In this document: one piece after another, positions 42,646-51,445 of the stretch | Position numbering within the stretch: the stretch's first letter is position 1 | How the letters are laid out: the number at the start of each line of letters is the position of its first letter | Assembly: GCA_033765345.1 (NCBI GenBank) | Contig: JANRIC010000133.1 | Span: forward strand, 1 to 64,000 | Direction: 5' to 3' | DNA length: 64,000 nt | Source: JANRIC01 sp033765345 | GTDB lineage: Bacteria > Bacteroidota > Bacteroidia > Cytophagales > Microscillaceae | Notes under the pieces: model-generated | Databases searched by the model: none | Told to the model about the DNA's origin: nothing | The model's input: only the letters and a program-made list of their open reading frames with translations | Program-made: the position numbers and the translations under genes

Positions 42646-44328
42646 ATGGAAAAAATATACAGTGTAGAGTCCAATGTAATTTTAAAAAGCATTGAAAAAA
42701 TTGCCCTAACTTTTAAAGATTCCGAACTCACGGAGAAATCCAAGCGTAAAGTGCTTGCCAACCTCAAAGAAGAAATAAAAATTGTAACTGGATTTTTACA
42801 CTGTAATGAAGAAGAAGCCTGGCTTTTTTCAGTGATGTTTGCCATGAGCATCAGCGGCAAAGATACTGACCTCGACAGCCTGACGCATTACCTTTCCTGC
42901 AATCCTTTTTTTATCGTAAGTCTTTCTCCTGTGCTCGATAGCTTGGTGAGTAAGCGATTGCTGATCAAAAACACGGGTTATGACATGAAAGTCATTGCCA
43001 CCCGATTTCACGTATCGAGTTATATTTTTAATGCCATTTCCTTGAATAAATCTATCCCACGCAATAATAATTTTGATGATGTGTATGAAGTCATTGAAAA
43101 AATCAATGAGATGATTTGTGAGCGTGAAAGAAATAATATTGCAACAGATGAGCTTTTTCAAGAAACAATGGACTTGATTCGCAAAGAATCACGCTTTTCA
43201 TTGCTTAAGAAGATTGTGACCCTGGATTTGTCAGATGATGATACGCTCCTACTCATTTATCTTTGCTATTCCTTTGCCAATGACTCGAATGAGGCAGATA
43301 TCGAGCGATATGTGTATTATGTATATGACTCGATGGGCAGTAAAATCCGCGCCAAGAAAAATCTTTTCTCCGGTCAATCTCGCCTCCTAGAAGAAGATTT
43401 GGTTTGTTTTCTGGATGATAGTTTTTATGGCGGAAGAGACTTGGCACTCACTGATAAAGCCATTGAGATGCTTTTTGCCGATGAAATTGGAGGTATTGAA
43501 AAAACCCGCTCTTTTAATCCTAAAAATTGCCTGCTCATCAAACCCGAAAAAATTAAACCCCACGCATTGTTTTTTAACCCCTATGAGCATAAACAGTCCG
43601 CAATGCTTGAAAAATTATTGATTGAAGATAATTATCGCAAAGCTACCGAAAAATTCAAGGCACTTAACTTCCCCTCAGGAATTACCATCTTACTTTATGG
43701 AGCACCCGGAACTGGCAAAACCCAGCTCGCCTATAACCTGGCCAACGCCTCCAACCGCGTATTGATTATGGTCGATATAGCCGCTATTCGCGACAAATAC
43801 GTAGGAGAATCCGAAAAAAGAATCAAACAAATCTTCAAAACGTATAAGCAAGCCCGTGATTTTCACGAATTATGCCCCATTTTGCTTTTTAATGAATCAG
43901 ATGCCCTCATTAGCAAACGCTATGAAGTATCTTCCAGTGTAGATCAAATGAACAACAGTATGCAAAATATTCTTTTGCAAGAATTGGAAAATTTTGAAGG
44001 AATTCTGATAGCTACCTCCAATATGAGTGCTAATTTGGATAGTGCTTTTGAGCGCAGATTTCTCTACAAGATTAACTTCGAGAAACCCGGTGAAGCCGTG
44101 CGCGAGAAGATATGGTTGTCCAAAATGCCTGAACTAAGCGAGGATGAAATCAAATCTCTGGTAAGAGACTTCGTACTTACCGGAGGGCAAATCAATAATG
44201 TGACCCGCAAATATCTGCTCAATAACATTCTTAACGACGAAAAACCGGATCTGGAAGCCTTGCGTGAATTGTGCGAACTGGAATTCTTCGGAAATAATAG
44301 TTTTGGAAAACTGGGCTTTCAAAAATAA
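42646..44328 (+). CDS. AAA+ ATPase with Asn-Glu Walker B motif
   Basis: A 560-residue protein. The first 320 residues are mostly helical and unassigned (EEAWLFSVMFAMSISGKDTDLDSLTHYLSCN). The C-terminal AAA+ module (about 335-560) has Walker A LYGAPGTGKTQLAYN, the sensor-like KYVGESEKRIKQIF, Walker B PILLFNESDALISKR with Asn where Asp is usual, and an arginine finger region DSAFERRFLYKINFEKPGE. This 'FNE-D-DA' variant is recurrent in bacterial AAA+ proteins related to remodellers of the classical/RecA-D2 type. No partner gene is adjacent, so the substrate is not inferable. Upstream is a strong inverted repeat. Confidence 0.9.
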   Translation: MEKIYSVESNVILKSIEKIALTFKDSELTEKSKRKVLANLKEEIKIVTGFLHCNEEEAWLFSVMFAMSISGKDTDLDSLTHYLSCNPFFIVSLSPVLDSLVSKRLLIKNTGYDMKVIATRFHVSSYIFNAISLNKSIPRNNNFDDVYEVIEKINEMICERERNNIATDELFQETMDLIRKESRFSLLKKIVTLDLSDDDTLLLIYLCYSFANDSNEADIERYVYYVYDSMGSKIRAKKNLFSGQSRLLEEDLVCFLDDSFYGGRDLALTDKAIEMLFADEIGGIEKTRSFNPKNCLLIKPEKIKPHALFFNPYEHKQSAMLEKLLIEDNYRKATEKFKALNFPSGITILLYGAPGTGKTQLAYNLANASNRVLIMVDIAAIRDKYVGESEKRIKQIFKTYKQARDFHELCPILLFNESDALISKRYEVSSSVDQMNNSMQNILLQELENFEGILIATSNMSANLDSAFERRFLYKINFEKPGEAVREKIWLSKMPELSEDEIKSLVRDFVLTGGQINNVTRKYLLNNILNDEKPDLEALRELCELEFFGNNSFGKLGFQK

Positions 44329-44398
44329 AAAATACTGAATTAGTAAGGTCTACTAATCAGTATTTGATGTGTAATACTTTTGTAATTATCCGGCTGAA

Positions 44399-44839
44399 TT
44401 AAGCAGTAGGAAACTGCTCTTTCAACTCATCATCCAACTTATCAGCCCACCACTCAAGATCTGCAATACAAGTAGATAATTCATGGTAGTCAATGCCTCT
44501 GATATCTCGCTCATAGGTAGCATATACCCAGTCACTATTGGGCATTACGGTAAGTTTTACCCCAAGCTTAGAATCATTCAATTCAAGCAAATGACGATAA
44601 AATAGCAATTCATTGTTTTTGGGTACTTGCATCAAAGGAGAAAAAATCCGCAAATAATCACGATGACTTCCGCTACTGAAATTGATGGTCTCGATATACA
44701 CTTGAATACGTGCAGAACCGATCACCCAATGCCAGGATTTTTTTTCTTCGTTGTAGGTTTGATCTTTGGTAAGTCCTACTGATTCAACATATTGGTGAAC
44801 CATTTCTGTTACTTTTTCTTTAATTGAAGTTGCCGACAT
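44399..44839 (-). CDS. YbjN-domain protein
   Basis: A 146-residue protein resembling YbjN/CesT-chaperone-like folds. Its sequence runs MSATSIKEKVTEMVHQYVESVGLTKDQTY, WHWVIGSARIQVYIETINF, YLRIFSPLMQVPKNNELLFYRHLLELND and ends SDWVYATYERDIRGIDYHELSTCIADLEWWADKLDDEL. YbjN proteins are linked to stress or sensory regulation, but their function is uncertain. It is convergent with the AAA+ gene and lies downstream of porU on the same strand, with about 200 bases between. Confidence 0.85.
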   Translation of the reverse strand: MSATSIKEKVTEMVHQYVESVGLTKDQTYNEEKKSWHWVIGSARIQVYIETINFSSGSHRDYLRIFSPLMQVPKNNELLFYRHLLELNDSKLGVKLTVMPNSDWVYATYERDIRGIDYHELSTCIADLEWWADKLDDELKEQFPTA

Positions 44840-45045
44840 ATACTTGAAAAATTATTAGGTTATGAAAAAAAGAATGTAAATTTAATTACTCCGAATAGGA
44901 GAAATTAGTTACGGGATACGCTGCTATTTACAAAATTAATTGCAATTATCCGAACATAAATTGAGGCGACACCTTACAATGCATAAAAAATTTTGGAATA
45001 CAAAAAGATTGAGTGTGAATCCCTAGTGGAAATATCCCATCTATT

Positions 45046-48000
45046 TTATCGGAGAATATACAATTTACCAAAACCATTTTTAAAAGCTTTGTCAGCATTG
45101 GTATCCCGGTGCTCAAAATCAGGATTTCCATCTCCCATCACTACTCTGTACAGGTAAACCCCGTTTGCCAGGCGATCACCGAATTCATCGGTACCATCCC
45201 AAGCATATTCCGTGAGATTATTGCCAATACGAAGGGGTCCGAGTTCATCCAGGGTAATCTCACGAACTACTTTTCCGCTCACGGTCATAATTTGTATTTT
45301 CATCTGAGTAGGCAGAGTTTCTCCAGTCAAAGTAAATACAAATCGGGTGCTGGTAGAAAACGGATTGGGATAGGGGAAGAAATTGGTGATTGTGGAGGCT
45401 TTTACTACCTCAAAGTTAATTGTGTACGGTTTGTCGGCTGCTTGATTGCCAGAAGCATCTACTCCCTGTACCTGAAGTGTATGGATGCCATCTTCCAATT
45501 CATCCGTATAAAATTCTACCTCAGTAATGCCATTGTTTCGTACCCAGGTTATCTCCGGCTTGGTCAGGTCAATGGCTTCAAAATCACAGGTAGGGCAAGG
45601 TTTTTTGAGAGAAACTGCAATGGAAGCATTTTCATTCTCAGGAACTGCAAATTTATTATCATCTCGAAGCACCACGGAGATCAAGGGCTTGGGAGCAACG
45701 ATCTCCCCGTCAAGAATCTGACGACCATCAAAAGCCACTTCAAGAATAGGGTTTGCATTATCTTTTTTAACTTCAAAATCAAGGGAGTAAACGTTATTTT
45801 CATAAAAAATCTCAGGAACCTCACGGGGATTTACAAAGACCTGAAGTTTATTGGTTCCTACCAAATTTTTGGTGTCTACGTTGAGTGTAAACCTGACAAT
45901 CTCTTTGGCCGAAGGAGCTTTGATCGTGTCTTTGATACTGATCTGGGTTGAACTTTCCACATTGGTAATTGTGTAGTGTACCGTCAGTGAATCTGCACCA
46001 AAAGAAATATTGGTATTATTTCTAAAAGCAAACTCCAGATTTAAAGGTTCTCCTTCTTTTTTGGCATCTATGATATATTTACTTCGCCCAATGGCATCTA
46101 TATCTATGTATCCATCCGTAACTCCTTCGTACAATACAAGCCAGTTTTTAAGTTGGGGAGGTATTAAATTGTTTTTAGAATCATTCAGGATAACTTTCAG
46201 CCGCAGATATGGAAATTGTACGGCATCAATCGTGCTTAAATCTTGAGAAACAAGGCTATTTAGGGTGTAAATAGGCTCGGAAGTTTCTATCCCCTCCAAA
46301 CTTACCCCATAGACATCGAGTGTATAGCTTTCATTTTCAAGTGTCTTTACAAGGTGGTGTAATTCTTTCCAAGCTTTGGCAGGACCGACCAGGGTTGAGC
46401 TGATGCTACCTTGATTAAAAAAAACGGCTATAGGTTCACTCAGGCTAATCATATCTTGAGTCGGGGTGTTAAGGCTAGTAGGGATAATTTCGGTGGCACT
46501 GCTGCGAACACCGCCCTTTTGCCCCAGAATGATATAGGGATGCCCGTCCCTGAGTCTGTTATAAATATCAGGATTAGCTCCAATTTGAAGCAAAATATCT
46601 TTTTGTGCACTAGACCAAGTAGAGAAGTCAATTTTTCCGATAGTAAATATAAGTATATACTCTCCCTGTTGGCTTCCATTGATGTAGTTGACCAGCGCAG
46701 TGCCCGTAGAAGAAGAATTGGCAATATAATACGCTCTTAGATCTCTTCCACAACGGGTTAAAGAGGTATTAGGCGGTATAATGTTTCCATCGGAAGTAAA
46801 CTTGTACACCACGATCGAGTTATCGCCGCAACCTCCGCTGCTGATGCTATTGGGTTTACTTACATACCTGTCTCCGTTGATTTTGGCATAGATAAAACCA
46901 TCCGTATTGGCAGTGGTGTTATAGCCATAAGTACTTACTTCGATATTGGTGCGTTGTCTAATTAGAAACTCCCACCTTTGTTTGTCCTGGTTTAACTGCA
47001 AATGACTAAGATTATTTTTATCAAACTGGGCAAACTTTCTTTGTGTCCAACCATTGGGGCTTTCGGGGATATAAGTAAATGAACTTTCTCCCCACAATAC
47101 TTTAGGGTCATTGATGGCGTCTGCATAATTTACACGCCAATAATATACGGTACTATCCTGATTTTTGACCGAATTCAGACTTACCTCCCAATTACCGACC
47201 GTCCCTGGTGCTAGAGTCGTCCTTTGTCGGAGTGGGCTATTGAATAATCGGGTAGTATCTATCTCAAACACCAAAGCCCGTAGATTATCCTCTGTACTGT
47301 TGGCAAGCGCACTGAGGGTAACATTTTGTGCACTCACAATAGAATATTCGGTAGGCGTAAGAGGGATGACGGCAATACTGGGGATAAATACTTCCAGGGT
47401 AGCGATATTGTTATTTTCGTTTTCCTCTTCAATCTGAAGGTCATAATCTATGCTAACCTCCAAAAAGTTGGTTCCAAAGGATTGTAAGGAGTCAGACTGA
47501 TAAATGATAAAACTCAGGGTATCTTGATATGAAACCGCCGGATAATCCGAAGGGCTGTCATAGATTCTTACCGTTCCGTCGCCGAATGTTCGGCGAATCC
47601 GAATCCTGAAGGGGCGACTATCCAAAATACCCGTATTACTTACAATGATATTTACTTTGATAGAATCGGAGGCATTACTGATCGGATTATTATCCAGCGA
47701 CTCTAGAAAAATCCTTCCGGGGCTGATTTCATAATCCGGCAAACTGGCTTTAAAAAATTGCACGGCAGGGTCTCCCTGATAAATCATTTGCTGGGCATTG
47801 GAGACATTGCGTAAATTATTCGGTGTATGATTTCTACGAATATTTTCTTTGATCATATCTCCAACCGGTTTGCCGATCACCGTACGTTCTTGAAAAAGCT
47901 TATAAAAAGCCCTGGAATACTGCCGAAGTGGTTCAGCATAACCCAGATAACAATGTGCAATAAAACCAATGGCACCTCTGTCAGGCGTAAAAATCCAGTC

Positions 48001-50145
48001 TTCGGCCAAGGTACGCCTTAAAGTATCATAAAAAATCCCGCCCAGTTGACAGCCGTTCGTGATCATTAAAGGATATCTGCCTTTATTGCGATAACCCTGG
48101 AGATCATCAGAAGCATTACCGATCTCAATATCGGTAAGGTTCAGGGCAGAGTGACCAAAAAATGTGATTAATCCAACCCCATTATTTACCTGTTCTGAGA
48201 TATTAATGGATTCTACGGGGCTGGTGGTACTTTTGCTGGTGCTGGATACTTGCGCTCCTAAGTAATCATCTTCGGCTATATCGGCAAATTCTCGTAAATA
48301 AGTTTTGAACAAAGTTTGTTCAGTCAGCGTGTTTCCTCCACTGAGGTGAATGAAGTTTTTTTGCCAGAGTGTGTTTGGTATGGTTTCGTGTTCTATGACT
48401 TTGTTGAGGTAAGCCAGAATCTGTTGAGGATTATTTGCTGGGATACGTCCAATAGGAATGTCGGGAGTCGGATTTTTTTTGTTATCATCCGAAAGCCCAG
48501 AAACCAGCGCATTGTCGGAAGGAGGGAAACCAATGGTTGGTACCAGGTCAATGGCTGCGTGTGCAGGTACCTGGCGGATATTGAGAAAGTTAGTGACTCC
48601 CTCACGAAAGTATCGATCCGGCAGAGAAACTGCTTTGCCGATCAGAAACACGTATCCGGTTTTGCGGTTACTCCCCAGGAACATATAACGGGCAAAACGA
48701 CGAATACCCAAGGGTGTTTTTTCGCCATAAGCAAATTGATCGTATAGTTGTTGTGTATTCACGACCAGGGTTTTGAATCCGCCTCCGGCTTGTGATGCTC
48801 GATAGTCGGCATAAGCCTGCACTACGTCGGGGTAGCCCCCCGCTGGTTTACGAAGGCGCGGATGAGTCACAATAAGGTAATCATACGCATTCGGATTAAT
48901 TTGTTGGAAGGTGACTCGTTCAAATTTTACAGGGCTCAGCACCTGATTGCTATGAATGTATATCGGTCGAGAAATGCCTGAGTTGGAAGTCAGGTAAGGA
49001 ATCATCGCTTTTAGGGTACTACCTGTAATTTGGGGAGTAATTCTGGTAATAAAATTTGGTTCGGACAAATCATAAACCATCGATTCAGGAAGTACATTAT
49101 TTACCTGAATAAATGCCGTATCAATAGATGGGTCGGTGATCGGCAAGCCAAAACGCTTGGCGTTGCCGATCATCGTCCAGCTTTGCGGATAAGTCAGTTT
49201 GATATTAGCAATACGCACAATGCCCTTGACCGCAGTAAAACGCAGGACAAACTGCCCGGTACCGCTTATATCGCTCAGGCTGATTTCCTGGCTGAATCTT
49301 GAATCCTGGTGCGAAAGTGCTGAAAAAGTAAAAGGAAGTGTCCTCAACGAGCCTGTCGAGTTGCCGATATCAAGCCTAACTTCATAAGGATTGAGGCTAT
49401 TGTAATCCCCTACCACGGTAATTTCCAAGACTGGGCTTAGATTTGGGTCTCCGGTATAGATGTCATTCAAAGTAAGAGTAACTACCCGATTTTTGCCTTC
49501 AGTAATTTCATCACTCAGCCATCCTTCACCTGTATCAAAAAAGGCATCATAGATTTCTTCATTGGTACCAATCAGGTAGTTTTGCCCACTGGAGAACTCT
49601 TCGGAGAATACCTGCTGGATTTCGTACCAATGATACAGAGGAGTACTTTCTTCAAGGCTAGTAGTCGACTCAATCATTCTTTTGCCTGGAGAACCATCGA
49701 GGCTCCAGGTCAGGAAGTAAGCTGTAGTATCTGAAAAATTGTTATAAGTAGGGTTTACCTGTTTAGTTGGGTCTGTTTGAAGTAAAAGGTCTAGGGTACC
49801 GTCATTGCGTTTGCCATAAAATTCTAAGTAATCGCCTGCATCAAGTACGCCATCTTCCTGCCCCTTGATGTAAATGGATTGTTCTACGCCTCGGTGGTAT
49901 AATTTGAGTTGTCGAGGATCAACGCCATTCACGCCAACGTTTTGCAGGTTAGATTGATTGAGGCGGTAGATACCTTCCTGAAGCACGGATATTTTAAAGT
50001 AGGATTGATTGTAGTTAATCCATTCATTGCCGTAAATCTGGGCTTTTAGTACAGATGGCTGTAAAGAACCAAGCCATATTACACTACATAGGAAGACTAA
50101 CTGCCTGGAAGGTATAGTATGTATAAGTTTGAATTGATTTTTCAT
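45046..50145 (-). CDS. porU: Type IX secretion system sortase PorU
   Basis: A 1699-residue, gingipain-like (C25) cysteine protease that removes the C-terminal sorting domain of T9SS cargo and attaches it to the surface. The catalytic dyad is His665 (FFGHSALNL) and Cys699 (MITNGCQLGG). The N-terminus has a signal-like membrane segment and the PorU-specific IYGNEWINYNQSYFKISVLQEGIYRL domain; the C-terminus ends with a CARDB/FlgD-like Ig domain (FFPYPNPFSTSTRFVF, LANGVYLYRVVM). It is longer than the about 1150-1300 residues usual for PorU, owing to extended Ig-like repeats. porV is immediately upstream (10 bases), the expected order. Confidence 0.95.
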   Translation of the reverse strand: MKNQFKLIHTIPSRQLVFLCSVIWLGSLQPSVLKAQIYGNEWINYNQSYFKISVLQEGIYRLNQSNLQNVGVNGVDPRQLKLYHRGVEQSIYIKGQEDGVLDAGDYLEFYGKRNDGTLDLLLQTDPTKQVNPTYNNFSDTTAYFLTWSLDGSPGKRMIESTTSLEESTPLYHWYEIQQVFSEEFSSGQNYLIGTNEEIYDAFFDTGEGWLSDEITEGKNRVVTLTLNDIYTGDPNLSPVLEITVVGDYNSLNPYEVRLDIGNSTGSLRTLPFTFSALSHQDSRFSQEISLSDISGTGQFVLRFTAVKGIVRIANIKLTYPQSWTMIGNAKRFGLPITDPSIDTAFIQVNNVLPESMVYDLSEPNFITRITPQITGSTLKAMIPYLTSNSGISRPIYIHSNQVLSPVKFERVTFQQINPNAYDYLIVTHPRLRKPAGGYPDVVQAYADYRASQAGGGFKTLVVNTQQLYDQFAYGEKTPLGIRRFARYMFLGSNRKTGYVFLIGKAVSLPDRYFREGVTNFLNIRQVPAHAAIDLVPTIGFPPSDNALVSGLSDDNKKNPTPDIPIGRIPANNPQQILAYLNKVIEHETIPNTLWQKNFIHLSGGNTLTEQTLFKTYLREFADIAEDDYLGAQVSSTSKSTTSPVESINISEQVNNGVGLITFFGHSALNLTDIEIGNASDDLQGYRNKGRYPLMITNGCQLGGIFYDTLRRTLAEDWIFTPDRGAIGFIAHCYLGYAEPLRQYSRAFYKLFQERTVIGKPVGDMIKENIRRNHTPNNLRNVSNAQQMIYQGDPAVQFFKASLPDYEISPGRIFLESLDNNPISNASDSIKVNIIVSNTGILDSRPFRIRIRRTFGDGTVRIYDSPSDYPAVSYQDTLSFIIYQSDSLQSFGTNFLEVSIDYDLQIEEENENNNIATLEVFIPSIAVIPLTPTEYSIVSAQNVTLSALANSTEDNLRALVFEIDTTRLFNSPLRQRTTLAPGTVGNWEVSLNSVKNQDSTVYYWRVNYADAINDPKVLWGESSFTYIPESPNGWTQRKFAQFDKNNLSHLQLNQDKQRWEFLIRQRTNIEVSTYGYNTTANTDGFIYAKINGDRYVSKPNSISSGGCGDNSIVVYKFTSDGNIIPPNTSLTRCGRDLRAYYIANSSSTGTALVNYINGSQQGEYILIFTIGKIDFSTWSSAQKDILLQIGANPDIYNRLRDGHPYIILGQKGGVRSSATEIIPTSLNTPTQDMISLSEPIAVFFNQGSISSTLVGPAKAWKELHHLVKTLENESYTLDVYGVSLEGIETSEPIYTLNSLVSQDLSTIDAVQFPYLRLKVILNDSKNNLIPPQLKNWLVLYEGVTDGYIDIDAIGRSKYIIDAKKEGEPLNLEFAFRNNTNISFGADSLTVHYTITNVESSTQISIKDTIKAPSAKEIVRFTLNVDTKNLVGTNKLQVFVNPREVPEIFYENNVYSLDFEVKKDNANPILEVAFDGRQILDGEIVAPKPLISVVLRDDNKFAVPENENASIAVSLKKPCPTCDFEAIDLTKPEITWVRNNGITEVEFYTDELEDGIHTLQVQGVDASGNQAADKPYTINFEVVKASTITNFFPYPNPFSTSTRFVFTLTGETLPTQMKIQIMTVSGKVVREITLDELGPLRIGNNLTEYAWDGTDEFGDRLANGVYLYRVVMGDGNPDFEHRDTNADKAFKNGFGKLYILR

Positions 50146-50155
50146 AAGTCAAATT

Positions 50156-51229
50156 TTATTTCCCAAAGCCTACTTTTAAAGAAAAAACATTGGAGTACAG
50201 GGCTTCTGCCTGGTCACCAACATCTGTCAAGGCATAATCAAGGGTAAATTTTTTAATTTTAAGACCTAGACCAAAATTGGGTTGATAAGAGATATAAGTT
50301 GAATTGTCACTGATATTCTTAATTTCCTGAAAATTACTCACGGCAAATCGCAGGAAAATAATTTTATTGTAATCCAGCTCAAGCCCAAAGCTAGGATCCA
50401 TAGAGATTCTTTCGGATTTGATCAATACATTGCGGGGACCGTCGAAGGTTGTACCAAAGTCAAGGGAAGCCAGAATACCAAATTTTTCACGGATTTTAAA
50501 ATCTTTGGCTATTCCGATCAGCAGTTTGGGCAGTGTGATTTCAAGGGAGTTCTGAGGTATTTCGTTGCCTGTCTGGCTAAAAATGTCAAAAATCAAGCTG
50601 GTATTGTGCGTCCAAGCATTAAAGGTATTACTTACATCACGTGCCATGATGCCAAATCGCCAGGTTTTTAGTCTGAGTTGAGCACCCGCATCCAATCCAA
50701 AGCCCCAAGCATTGGCAAAATCGCCTACATTGCGATAGATTATCTTAAAATTTGCACCCCAACTCAACCCTTTGATCAGGTTGGTTTTACGGGCATAAGA
50801 AACGATAAAGGCATAATCGGCGGCATTAAAAAAACGAATATTGTCATAATTGAGCCGGCCGTCGGCATCATAAAGAAAACGGGTATCTGGTATATCATCC
50901 ACTCCAAACCGAATCACGGATACGCCGAGGTGACTGAGCGTATCAATGGCAGTTGCAAAACCAACATAATCGTACTGGGCTATTCCAGCAAAATACTCCG
51001 AATGCATCAGCCCAATTTCGTATTTATCTTTGATTTGTAACAAGCCCGCAGGATTCCAGTAGCCTGATGTCACATCATCGGTAATAGCCACCTGTGTATT
51101 GGCCAATCCCAGTGCTCTGGCACCTACACCAATATTGAGGAACTCATTGCTATATTTAGGAGTGCTTTGAGCAAAGCTCCATGTAGAGCCAAATAACAGG
51201 ATACAAAAAAGAATTAACTTTACTTTCAT
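50156..51229 (-). CDS. porV: T9SS outer membrane protein PorV
   Basis: A 357-residue FadL-type outer membrane barrel. The signal peptide (MKVKLILFCILLFGSTWSFAQ) is followed by the PorV/PorQ landmark FLNIGVGARALGLANTQVAITDDVTSGYWNPAGL, where an N-terminal plug is typical, and 14 or so amphipathic strands. PorV shuttles cargo from the translocon to the PorU/PorZ attachment complex. PorU is directly downstream, with a 10-base gap, so they are translated from one mRNA. Confidence 0.95.
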   Translation of the reverse strand: MKVKLILFCILLFGSTWSFAQSTPKYSNEFLNIGVGARALGLANTQVAITDDVTSGYWNPAGLLQIKDKYEIGLMHSEYFAGIAQYDYVGFATAIDTLSHLGVSVIRFGVDDIPDTRFLYDADGRLNYDNIRFFNAADYAFIVSYARKTNLIKGLSWGANFKIIYRNVGDFANAWGFGLDAGAQLRLKTWRFGIMARDVSNTFNAWTHNTSLIFDIFSQTGNEIPQNSLEITLPKLLIGIAKDFKIREKFGILASLDFGTTFDGPRNVLIKSERISMDPSFGLELDYNKIIFLRFAVSNFQEIKNISDNSTYISYQPNFGLGLKIKKFTLDYALTDVGDQAEALYSNVFSLKVGFGK

Positions 51230-51411
51230 GAATTCAAAATTCAGACGGCCGATTTAAATTTTTCAGAGAACTCCCTAATGATCAAACTAATTTGTGTATA
51301 CGCTTAGGAAGAAAATGGTAACTATTTTTAATAATGCTTTGCTGAAAGGAATAATTCCAGGTATTTTTTCTATATTTAAAAAGATTCATTGAATTTTTAA
51401 GGATTCAAAAA

Positions 51412-51419
51412 CATCTTTG
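51412..51419 (+). promoter_or_regulatory. Candidate promoter for the patatin-like phospholipase gene
   Basis: CATCTTTG, one base off TANNTTTG, with a TTG about 20 bases upstream as -33. Transcription would begin about 20 bases before the TTG start codon at 51446, which supports that start. Confidence 0.45.
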
Positions 51420-51445
51420 CAATAGAACACTATTTATTTTTTACG

